The position numbers and the translations under genes are program-made. Under the pieces are notes generated by a model that was not told the DNA's origin, did no database searches, and saw only the letters and a program-made list of their open reading frames with translations. This document shows positions 45,865 through 55,937 of a DNA stretch of 64,000 nt, in pieces (the first letter of the stretch is position 1; every line of letters begins with the position of its first letter). Source of the stretch: Dugong dugon (taxonomy: Eukaryota > Chordata > Mammalia > Sirenia > Dugongidae); NCBI GenBank assembly GCA_030035585.1, contig CM057471.1, forward strand, positions 95,481,819 through 95,545,818. The letters are read 5' to 3'.

Positions 45865-47251
45865 ACATGTCTGTCAGTTTGTCCTGTTGTGGTGGCTTTC
45901 ATGTTGCTGTGATGCTGGAAGCTCCGACACCAGTATTTCAAATAACGGCAGGGTCACCCATGGTGTACAGGTTTCAGCAGAGTTTCCAGAATAAGACAGA
46001 TGAGGAAGAAGGACCTGGTGGTCTACTTCTGAAAAAATTAGCCAGTGAAAACCTTATGAATAGCAGCGGAACATTGTCTGATACAGTGTTAGAAGATCAG
46101 ACTCTCAGGTTGGGAGGGACTCAAAATATGACTGGGGAAGAGCTGCCTCCTCAAAGTAGAGTCGACTTTAATGATATGGATGGAGTCAAGCTTTCAGAAC
46201 TTTCATTTATGGATAACATTGCAAAGAATGGGAATTCCAGAACATTTAATTGTGCTCTTGAGGAACCTGTACATAGACCAAGAGGTAGTCTTTCAAAGAG
46301 AACAAGGGGATACTGAGTGGTTTAAAGTCAGGAAAGGTGTGCTTCAGGGTTGTATACTTTCACCATACTTATTCAATCTGTACCCTGAGCAAATAATCTG
46401 AGAACCTGGACTATATGAAGAAGAATGGGGCATCAGGATTGGAGGAAGACTCATTAACAATCTTCCATATGTAGATGATACAACCTTGTTTGCTGAAAGT
46501 GAAGAGGATTTGAAGCACTTTCTGATGAAGATCAAGGACTACAGCCTTCAGTATGGATTGCACTTCAACATAAAGAAAACAAAAATCCTCACAACTGGAC
46601 CAATAAGCAACATCATGATAAATGGAGAAAAGATTGAAGTTGTCAAGGATTTATTTTCCTTGGATCCACAATCAATGCCCATGGAAGCAGCAGTCAAGAA
46701 ATCAAATGACAAATTGTGTTCAGCAAATCTGCTGCAAAAGACCTCTTCAAACTGTTAAAAAGCAAAGATGTCACTTTAAGGACTAAGGTGCCCCTGACCC
46801 AAGCCACGAGGTTTTCAATTGCCTCATATGCATGTGAAAGCTGGGCAATGAATAAGGAAGACTAAAAAAGAATTGAAGCTTTTGAATTACCGTGTTGGTG
46901 AAGAATAGTGAATATACCACGGACTGCCAGAAGAAGGAACAAATCTTTCATGGAAGAAGTACAGCCAGAATGCTCATTAGAAGCAAGGATGGCGAGACTT
47001 CGTCTCACATACTTAGGACATTTTGTTAGAAGGGACTAGTCTCTGGAGAAGGACATCATGCTTGGTAAAGTAGAGGGTCAGCGAAAAAGAGGAAGACCCT
47101 AAACGAGACGGATTGACACAGTGGCTGCAAGAATGGGCTCAAGCATAGAAAGGATAGTGAGGATGGCGCAGGACTGGGCAGTGTTTCATTCTATTGTACA
47201 TGGGGTTGCTATGAGTTGGAACTGACTGGACAGCATCTAACAACAACAACA
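45865..47251 (+). mobile_element. RTE/BovB-type LINE, internally deleted
   Basis: The 5' region (45865 to about 46207: tgtcagtttgtcctgttgtggtgg ... ggatggagtcaagctttc) joins abruptly to the reverse-transcriptase region (from about 46208, atggataacattgc). The endonuclease and the front of the RT are therefore missing. The RT part shows QGCILSPYLFNLY, then DDTTLFAESEEDLKHFLMKI, then KTKILTTGPISNIMINGEK across shifted frames. The 3' end is ggttgctatgagttggaactg...catctaacaacaacaac, typical of this family. The 158-codon frame at 45840-46316 is a chance reading through the 5' region. Confidence 0.85.
46208..46755 (+). pseudogene. RTE reverse-transcriptase remnant
   Basis: Readable in two frames: 46171-46401 (ITLQRMGIPEHLIVLLRNLY ... 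KGVLQGCILSPYLFNLY) and 46486-46758 (FAESEEDLKHFLMKIKDYSL ... KKTKILTTGPISNIMINGEK). The catalytic dyad appears in gtagatgatacaacc (about 46471, VDDTT). Stops at TGA 46399 and a frameshift break it. Confidence 0.8.
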
Positions 47252-47611
47252 AGTTTATATGGCATAATAATTTCAATGTGTTGGGTCAAAGTGGCTTAAT
47301 TGCTAAATAAGTAATCTGTAGAATAAATGATTTTAGAGGTTTTATTGAGCACACAACACACAATTTATAATTTGGGGAAACACTGAGCTCAAGGAATGAA
47401 AGCAGTCTCACCAGTGAAATCAGTGTTCTGAGGAATGGGGGAAAGTATCAAGAAATCATACACTCAAAAAAAAAAAAAAAAAAAGAAATTAAATCATGAG
47501 AGAGCAGTTATGGTAAAATCAAGGAATATTGTAATAATCACACCTTGACTGGATATATGTCACACAGTTATGGTAAAAGTCTTACATATTATAACATACT
47601 ACAAAAAGTTT
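47252..47611. other. No gene seen; spacer between convergent RTE copies
   Basis: 360 bp of unique AT-rich DNA with a 19-A run at about 47466-47484. Confidence 0.5.
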
Positions 47612-48645
47612 GTTGTTGTTGTTAGGTGCCATTGAGTTGCTTCCGACTCATAGTGACCTTGTGTATAACAGAACAAAACACTGCCCAGTCCTGTGCCATC
47701 CTCATGATCGTTGTTATGCTTGAGCCCACTGTTGCAGCCACTGTGTCAACCCATCTCGCTGAGGGTTTTCCTCTTTTTCGCTGACCCTCTACTTTACCAA
47801 GCATGATGTCCTTCTCCAGGAACTAGTCCCTCCTGACAACATGTCTAAATTATGTGAGAGGAAGTCTTGCGATCCTTGCTTCTACTGAGTATTCCGGCTG
47901 TATTTCTTCCATGAAAGATTTGTTTGTTCTTCTGGCAGTCCATGGTATATTCAATATTCTTCACCAACACCATAATTCAAAGACATCAATTCTTCTTCAG
48001 TCTTCCTTATTCATTGCTCAGCTTTCGCATGCATATGAGATGATTGAAAACACCATGGCTTGGGTCAGGAGCACCTTAGTCCTCAAAGTGACGCCTTTGC
48101 TTTTCAACAGTTTAAAGAGGTCTTTTGCAGCAGACTTGCCCAATGCAATGCATCTTTTGATTTCTTGACTGTGCTTCCATGGGTGTTGATTGTGGATCCA
48201 AGGAAAATGAAATCCTCGAAAACTTCAGTCTTTTCTCCATTTATCATGATGTTGCTTATTGGTCCAGTTGTGAGGATTTTTGTTTTCTTTATGTTGAAGT
48301 GTAATTCATACTGAAGGCTGTGGTCTCTGATCTTCCTCAGTAAGTTCTTCAAGTCCTCCTCCCTTTAAGCAAGTAAAGTTATGTTATCAGCGTATAGCAG
48401 GTTATTAATGAATCTTCCTCCAATCCTGATGCCCCATTCTTCTTTATATAGTCCAGCTTCTGGGATTATTTGCTCATCATACAGACTAAGTATGGTGAAA
48501 GGATACAACCCTAACACACGTCTTTCATGATTTTAAACCACACAGTATCCCCTTGTTCTGTTCGAACAACTGTCTCTTGATCTATGTACAGGTTCCTCAT
48601 GAGCACAATTAAGTGTTCTGGAATTCCCATTCTTCACAATGCTAT

Positions 48646-48942
48646 TCATAATTTGTTATGATCCACACTGTCAGATACCTTTGCATAGTCAATAAAACAG
48701 AAGTAAACATCTTTGTGGTATTCTCTGCTTTCAGCCAAGATCCATCTGACATCAGCAATGATATCCCTGGTTCCAAATCCTCTTCTGAATTCAGCTTGAA
48801 CTTCTGGCAGTTCTCTGTTGATGTACTGCTGCAACCACATTTGAATGATCTTCAGCAAATTTTTACTTGTGTGTGGTATTAATAATGATAATGTTTGATA
48901 ATTTCTGAATTCACTTGGGTCACCTTTCTTTGGAATAGGCAT
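48646..48942 (-). pseudogene. RTE reverse-transcriptase remnant (front fingers/palm)
   Basis: 98-codon open piece with the RT block FRNYQTLSLL, GFGTRDIIADVRWIL and YFCFIDYAKVSDSVDHNKL, in which the first catalytic Asp lies in FIDYAK. RTE/BovB enzymes nick and reverse-transcribe at the target. It is a fragment of the interrupted copy. Confidence 0.85.
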
Positions 48943-49212
48943 AAATATGAATCTCTTTCAGCCTGTTGACCAGGTTGTCTTCCAAATTTCTTGGCATAGA
49001 CTAGTGAGCACTTCCAGAGCTGCATCCACTTATTGAAACATCTCAACTGTTAGTCTGTGAATTCCTGGGGCATTGTTTTTCACCAATACCTTCAGTGCAG
49101 CTTGGACCTCTTCCTTTAGTACCATTAGTTCTTGATCATATGCTACCTCCTGAAATGGTTGAACGTCGACTAATTCTTTTTGGTGCACTGACTCTGTGTA
49201 TTCCTTCCATCT

Positions 49213-50023
49213 TTTTTTTTTTTTAATTGTACTTTAGATGAAAGTTTACCAAACAAACTAGTTTCTCATTAAACAATTAATACACATATTGTATTGTGAC
49301 TTAGGTTGCCAGCCTCAGGACATTTCAACACTCTCACCTTCTCAACATTGGGTTCCCTATTACCAGCTTCCCTGTCCCCTCTTGTCTTCTCATCCTTGCC
49401 CCTGGGCTGGTGTGACCATTTAGTCTCATTTTGTTTTATGGGCCTGTCTAATCTTTGGCTGAAGGGTGAACCTCAGGAGTGACTTCATTACTGAGCTACA
49501 AGGGTGTCTGGGGGCCATACTCTCGGGGTTTCTCCAGTCTTTTTCAGGGAGTAAGTCTGTTTCATTTTTATTTTTATTTTTGTGAGTTAGAATTTTGTTC
49601 TACATTTTTCTCCAGCTCTATTTGGCACCCTCTATTGTGATCCCCATCAGAGCAGTTGGTGGTGGTAGCTGGGCACCATCTAGTTATGCTGGACTCAGTC
49701 TGGTGGAGGCTGTGGTAGTTGTGGTCCATTAATCCTTTGGACTGATCTTTCCCTTGTATCTTTGGTTTTCTTCATTCTCCATTGTTCCAGATGGGGTGAG
49801 ACCAGTGGAGTATCTTAGATGGCTATTCACAAGCTTTTAAGACCCCAGATGCTACTCACCAAAGTAGAATGTAGAATATTTTCTTTATAAACTATGCTAT
49901 GCCAATTGAACTAGATGTTCCTGGAGATCATGGTCTTCACAGCCCTCAGCCCAGTAATTTGGTCCCTCAGGGAGTTTAGATGTGTCTATGGAGCTTGCAT
50001 GATCTTACCTTGGACAGTTTGTG
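49213..50023 (-). mobile_element. L1 3'UTR insertion inside the RTE, with target-site duplication
   Basis: Minus-strand 3'UTR-only L1 beginning with poly(T) then taattgtactttagatgaaagtttacc. The target ccttccatct (49203-49212) recurs as ccttctatct (50024-50033). Confidence 0.87.
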
Positions 50024-50560
50024 CCTTCTATCTTCTTTTGATGCTTCCTGTGTCGTTCAGTATTTTGCCTGTAAAATCCTTCACTGTTGCAACTTGGGAC
50101 TTGAATTTTTTCTTCAGTTCTTTCAGCTTGAGAAATGCCGAGCGTGTTCCTCCCTTTTGGCTTTCTAACTCCAGGTCTTTGCACATGCCATTATAATACT
50201 TTACCTTGTCTTCTTGAGCCACCCTTTGAAATCTCTATTCAACTCTTTTACTTCATTATTTTTTCCATTCACTTTAGTAAGTTTCAGAGTCCCTTCTGAC
50301 ATCTATTTTGATCTTTTCTTTCTTTCCTGTCTTTTTAATGACCTCTTGCTTTCTTCATGTATGATGTACTTGATGGCCAATTTTTTTCAGAAGTAGAAGA
50401 CCATGTCCTTCTTCCTAGTCTGTCTTAGTCTGGAAGCTTAGCCAAAATCTGTCCACCATGGGTGACCCTGCTGGTATTTGAATACTGATGGCATAGTTTC
50501 CAGCATCACAAGAACACGTAAGTCCCCACAGTAGGACAAACTGACAGATGAGTTGGGGAT

Positions 50561-50984
50561 AAGTAGCTTAAGAAAGAAAACCACAGTGAGTTTGTACTTC
50601 ATTTCTGGTTGGTTGATACCTTACGAGAAACCATGAGCTTAGTTCTCATTGACTGATTATCATGTAATAACCACAAGTAGTGCTAAGAGTTTCCTTGGAA
50701 CAAATTATAATATCTGATAAACATGTTTTTCAGAGACAGAAAAGTGGAAGTAATTTCCTGACAATGGTCAAAAGACAAGATGGAGTCTTAATTTTAAACC
50801 AAGTTACAGGATGAAGGAGGGGCCCTAGTCATAAGTCACAGTTTTTCCACAAACTAAGTGCTTCAAATTTTACGCTCTTACTCATTTGAAAGATTATTTT
50901 GATAAAAGGCATGAGGCTAGACAACAGTTTTATTGTTCTGGGGCATAGGATTTGCAAGACTAGATGACAAAGAAAAGATAAAAT
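50561..50984. other. No gene seen
   Basis: Unique AT-rich sequence without recognised features. Confidence 0.45.
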
Positions 50985-51237
50985 GTGATGTTCATTGCAG
51001 CACTATTCATAATAGCCAAAAGGTGGAAACGGCCTAAATGTCCAATAGATGAATGGATAAACAAAATGTAGTACATACATACAATGGGATATTACTCAGT
51101 CATAAAGAGAAATGAAGTTCTAATCAATGTTATGACATTGATGCACCTTGAAAACATTATGCTAAGTGATATAAGTCAGTAGCAAAAGGAAAAATACTGT
51201 ATGATTCCACTTATACTTAATAGCTAGACTAGGCAAA

Positions 51238-52356
51238 TATTATTGAAGTTGTAAAGGATTTCATTTTACTTGGATCCATAATCAACTCCCATAGAAGCAG
51301 CAGTCAAGAAATCAAAAGACATATTGCATTTGGCAAATCTGTTGCAAAAGACCTCTTTAAAGTGTTAAAAAGTAAAGATGTCACTTTAAGGACTAAGATG
51401 CACCTGACCCAAGCCATGATATTTTCGATTGCCTTATATGCATACAAAAGCTGAACAATGAATAAGGAAGACTGAAGAATTTATGCCTTTGAATTGTGGT
51501 GTTGGTAACGAATGTTGACTATACCATGGACTGCCAAAAGAACTAACAAATCTGTCTTGGAAGAAGTACAGGCAGAATGCTCCTTAGAAACAAGTATGGT
51601 GAGACTTTGTCATGGTTTGACTTATGTCCTCCGCAAAATGTGTGTATTAGTTTGGCTGGGCCATGATTCCCAGAATTGTGTGGTTAGCCTCCATTTTGTG
51701 ATCATAATTTTATGTTAAAGAGGATTAGGGTGGGATTGTAACACCACCCTTACCCAGGTCACATCCCTGATCCAATGTAAAAGGAGTTTCCCAGAGGCAT
51801 GGCCTGCACCACCTTTTATCTCTCAAGAGATAAAAGGAAAGGGAAGCAAGCAGAGAGTTGGGGACCTCATACCATCAAGAAAGCAGTGCTGGGAGCAGAG
51901 CACGTCCTTTGGACCGGAGTTCCTGTGCAGAGAAGCGCCTAGTCCGGGGGAACACTGAAGAGAAGAAGGCCGACAGAGAGAAAAAGCCTTCTCCTGGAGC
52001 TGATGCCCCGAACTGGGACTTTTAGCCTACTTTAACTGTGAGGAAATAAACTTCTCTTCGTTAAATCCATCCATGTGTGGTGTTCCTGTTATAAGAACAC
52101 TAGATGACTAAGACAGACTTTGTCTCACATACTTTGGACATGTTATCTGGAGGGACAAGTTCCTGGAGAAGAACATCATGCGTGGTAAAGTGACGAAAAG
52201 ACTCAAGGAGATGGATTGACGCAGTGGCTGCAACAACGGGCTCAAGCATAACAACGATTGTGAGGATGGTGCCAGGAGTGGGTGGGCATTTTGTTCTGTG
52301 GAATATAGGGTTGCTATGAGGCAGAACCAACTCCACGGTCCCTAACAACAAACAAC
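51238..52356 (+). mobile_element. 5'-truncated RTE LINE, itself interrupted by a solo LTR
   Basis: Pieces 51238-51607 (gaagttgtaaaggatttcattttacttggatcc...) and 52116-52356 (gactttgtctcacatactttggacatg ... cctaacaacaaacaaca) give the last ~610 bp of the RTE. It is inserted in the old L1. Confidence 0.87.
51608..52115 (+). mobile_element. Solo LTR, 508 bp, copy 2, with perfect 5-bp target duplication
   Basis: TGTCATGG...AAGACA, flanked by GACTT at 51603-51607 and 52116-52120. The RTE text reads through once one GACTT is removed. Same family as 25721-26223. It has an AATAAA at about 52045 and no internal retroviral sequence. Confidence 0.88.
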
Positions 52357-53021
52357 AGGCTAGTGCATTTATTAACGTATTTATTAGTGGTTACCAGGGA
52401 TGCATGGGAGGGAGGGAGACAAGGGGACTCATTGCTTAGGGAACACTGGGCTTCTGTTATGGTGATGGCTTAATTTGGGAATGGATAAGGCTGAAGATGG
52501 AATACTATAATGAACATAATGTCCCTGAACTGTACATGTGAAGATTGTTGAAATGGCAAATGATTTGTTTCATATATGTTTACCACAATTAAACATGGAT
52601 TGAAAAAATATTATGAACATGAGAGAAAAGCAAGATTAGAATGAGTTTCTAAGTGAAAGGTCTGACAAATCTTGAAAACGCCTATGTTCATTTCCTTTTA
52701 TTCCATTTTTCCTTGTATAAAGAGCAAGCTCTGCAAGATCCAGTGGCCTGATTGGGATGTGGGTGTGACTAGATGAAACTAGGTGGATAATTAGTAAACC
52801 CATTTCTAAAAATAGAGTAATAAACTGTCTCAGTAGACAGATATGGTAGGAATGGTTTCTCCTCCCTCAGTCTGTAAAACATTTGTTAGAAAGCAACCAT
52901 AAACACAGCTCATACAACTTGTTTTGTAACCTTGATGAAGTCCAGCTCTCTGTCCTTTTAGATGCTCTGACCACTTTTTTGCATTAAGGATTTACTCAAG
53001 AGAGATACGATAATATTCTAG

Positions 53022-53237
53022 AGCTGGGTTGTCCAATGGAGTCACCTCTGACTGCATGTGGCTATTTAGATTTAAAGTTAAATTAATTAAAATTAAATAA
53101 AATTAAGAATTCACTCCCTTACTCGCATTAACCATATTCCAAGTGTCAATAAGTTACATATGGTGCCTGGCTGCTGTATTGGACAGTGCGGGTATAGAAC
53201 ATTTCTATCATCACAGAAAATTTTATTGGACTGCCAT
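53022..53237 (-). mobile_element. MER5A-like hAT non-autonomous element
   Basis: gttgtccaatggagtcacc..ctgcatgtggctatttag ... attggacagtgcgggtatagaacatttctatcatcacagaaaattttattggac matches MER5A with its characteristic A/T-rich centre (taaattaattaaaattaaataaaatta). Confidence 0.8.
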
Positions 53238-53245
53238 GCTCTAGA

Positions 53246-53444
53246 GCAATTTTGCTCCTTGGGGGGTATCTGGTTATGCCTGCAGATGTTTTTTTTGTTT
53301 GTGAACAGTAGAGGATGGGTACTACTGGCACTTAGTGGTAGAGGTCAGGGATGCTGCTAGACATCCTACAAAGCCGAGGACAGCTCTCTACAACAAATAA
53401 TTTTCTGGCCCAAAATGACAATAATGCTGAGGTTGAGAAATCTT
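53246..53444 (-). mobile_element. MER20-like hAT element with 8-bp target-site duplication
   Basis: ggtatctggttatgcctgcagatg...gtactactggcacttagtggtagaggtcagggatgctgctagacatcctac...tggcccaaaatgacaataatgctgaggttgagaaa. The 8-bp repeat gctctaga stands at 53238-53245 and 53445-53452, as expected for hAT transposition. Confidence 0.88.
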
Positions 53445-53452
53445 GCTCTAGA

Positions 53453-54591
53453 GAAATCCTACCTCTAGATTGATGGTTGGCATCAGGCTACCGGACTGGA
53501 ACACTCAGATCATGGTGGGACACGGGACCGCTTAGGATTTAGCCCAGGGCATCATTCCTAAGGCTGCCGGTGACAGGCCTAATTGAATTCTTTTGTTCTG
53601 TTTGTGCAAATGTTGGGTGCAATCTCTAAAAGTATTCGAACCAATCCACCTATCTTGGATACTAATGAGATATATCCCTGGGGGAGCTCATTTCTAACAT
53701 CTCTTGTTCTGATTAATAAACCTACTAATTTCACCAATGAAAACCTATATGTAACAAAGGCCAAGTATACATGAATTACTTCCTCTCCACATCCCCCACA
53801 GCATCCCCCATATCCAAGTGCCTGGGGATCTGACTTTGGTCTGATTGGCCCTCCCATTAGAAGATGTGTGATACCCTTGATTTTGGGGGCCTTGATCCTC
53901 TTACCTATAAAATGAAAGTGGTCATCCTGACAGTGCCATAGTTCTCTTTCAGTCTCAACTTTCTAGAGTTCTGTACAGTATTCCCTCCTGTAGCAATTTT
54001 CTGTTGACACTAAACTCCAAGAAAGTGAAGTGATTTTGCTCTCCCATAAAGACCACTGTAGTGGATACTAATACAAGCAGAAGTATTTAGAGGTGAAGTC
54101 TTGATGCCCATAACTAATTCTCAGATGGAGAGTTAGAAAAGAGAGAGAGAAGCAAATGTGAAAAATGTTAATGGTTGGTGAATCTAGGTGAAGGGTATAT
54201 AGGTATTCATTGTATTACTCTTGTCACTTTTATGAAGGGTGACTTTTTTTTTTAAGATTAAAAAATGAATACATAAATAAAATGAATTCTGTCAGTGTAT
54301 TTGTCCAAAAGGATTTTTTTTGCTCCCTGTTAAACTCAAACTCAGAAATTTCCCAGTGTTCTAAGAAACCATACTCTTTCTTTATGGAAGTGTTTACACA
54401 TGTGAATGAAAAGGCCAGGGCAAAATGCTCCTTCAATGGTCTCAAAGAATGGCAAGGTCCAATCATTTAACTTCTCATTCTGACAAACAAGTAAGAAAAC
54501 ACAACATTTACCTCCTCCCCTAAGCTCCCCAAATCTTGGGGAAATGGGTGTGGATTTTTGTTCCCTAATTTTTATTTATTTCTTTCTTCTG
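53453..54591. other. No gene seen
   Basis: Unique sequence. Short complementary-strand frames around 53580-53860 and 54230-54470 have no recognisable domain. A poly(T) run lies at 54244-54254. Confidence 0.45.
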
Positions 54592-55200
54592 GTTGAGAAT
54601 ATACACAGCAAAACCTACACCAAGTCAACAGTTTCTACACGTACAATTTTTTAAAAAATTTTATTGTGCTTTAAGTGAAAGTTTACAGTGCAAATTAGTT
54701 TCTCAAATTTATACACAGTTTGTTTTGTGACATTGGTTACAATCCCCAAATGTGTCAGCACTCTCCCCCTTCCCAACCGGGATTTCTCGTGTCCATTCAT
54801 CGAGTTTTCCTGTCCCTTCCTGCCTTTTCATCTTTGCTTTTGGGCAGATGTTGCCCATTTGGTCTCACATACTTGATTGAACTAAGAAGCAGGTTCTCCA
54901 CATGTTTTATTGTCTTATAGGCCTGTCTAATCTTTGACCGAAAGGTGGACTTTGAGAGTGGTTTCAGTTCTGAGTTAGCAGAGGGTCCGGGGGCCATAGT
55001 TTTGGGGTTTTTTTTAGTCTCTGTCAGACCGTAAGTCTAATCTTTTTTCTCTACATGTACGATTTAGTGACATTGATTGCCATAATTTTATGAAAATAAT
55101 GCACGTGTTATACATTTTTTTGTCAAATATGCAATCCCCTTGCTACGTTACTTTCCTAGGCGTGCTTACATGTGTGGTGATTATTTGCAAAAAAATATGG
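54592..55200. mobile_element. Unclassified repeat split by an L1 3'UTR fragment (54651-55049, minus)
   Basis: 54592-54650 (gagaatatacacagcaaaacc) and 55050-55200 are pieces of the repeat also seen at 2701. Between them a minus-strand L1 3'UTR fragment (attgtgctttaagtgaaagtttacag ... gtctctgtcagaccgtaagtc) is inserted. The target tctacacgtacaatttt (54634-54650) recurs as tctacatgtacgattt (55050-55065). Confidence 0.75.
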
Positions 55201-55937
55201 TACATTTCCAGTTGTTAGAGTTTTTTTTTTTTTTAAGTGAAATGTTTTTACTGAATAATAATTACATTTTAAAGCATTGTGGATTTTTTTTTTATGTGCT
55301 TTAGGTGAAAGTTTACAGCTCAAATTAATTTCTCACACAGAAATTTATACACATATTGTTATGTGATCCTAGTTGCAATCTCTATAATATGACAGCACAA
55401 TCCTCCTTTCCTCCTCAGGTTTCCCGTGTCCACTTCAACCAGCTCCTATCCCTTTCTGCCTTCTCATCCTGCCTCTGGATAGGAGTTGCCCATTTAGTCT
55501 CATGTAGCTACTTGAACTAAGAAGCACACTCTTCACAAGTATTATTTTGTTTTGTAGTCCAGTTTAATCTTTGTCTGAAGAGTTGGCTTTGGGAATGGTT
55601 TTAGTTCTGGGTTTTAGTCTCAGTCAAACTTTTTACGTCTGGTCTTTTTAAGTGAATTTGAGTTCTGCACCACACTTTTCTCCTATTCCGTCAGGGATTC
55701 TCTGTTGTATTCCCTGTCAGGGAAGTCATTGGTGGTAGCTGGGCACCACCTAGTTCTTCTGGTCTCAGGCTGATGGAGTCTTTGGTTTGTGTGGCCCTTT
55801 TATCTCTTGGGCTAACATTTTCCTTGTGTCTTTGGTGTTCTTCATTCTCCTTTTCTCCAGGTGGGTTGGGATCAATTGATGCATCTTAGATGGCTGCTTG
55901 CAAGCTTTTAAGACCCCAGACGCCACTCACCAAAGTA

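Larger units (their letters stand above)
47612..50560 (-). mobile_element. RTE/BovB-type LINE, near full extent but internally deleted and interrupted
   Basis: Minus-strand copy with its 3' end at 47612 (gttgttgttgttaggtgccattgagttgcttccgactc) and 5' region at about 50388-50560. It is split by an L1 3'UTR at 49213-50023, and a second junction near 50385 removes the endonuclease region. RT pieces read as KKGDPSEFRNYQTLSLL...QAEFRRGFGTRDIIADVRWILAESREYHKDVYFCFIDYAK (48646-48942). Stops and frameshifts throughout. Confidence 0.87.
50985..52590 (+). mobile_element. Old L1 3' portion hosting an RTE
   Basis: Host pieces 50985-51237 (gatgttcattgcagcactattcataatagccaaaaggtggaaac) and 52357-52590 (agtggttaccagggatgcatgggagg ... 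gtgaagattgttgaaatggcaaatg) are consecutive parts of one old mammalian L1 3' end. Confidence 0.8.

Noticed and set aside
45840-46316. 158-codon plus-strand frame
   Set aside because: It reads through the RTE 5' region and across the deletion junction, and matches no RTE protein in that part.
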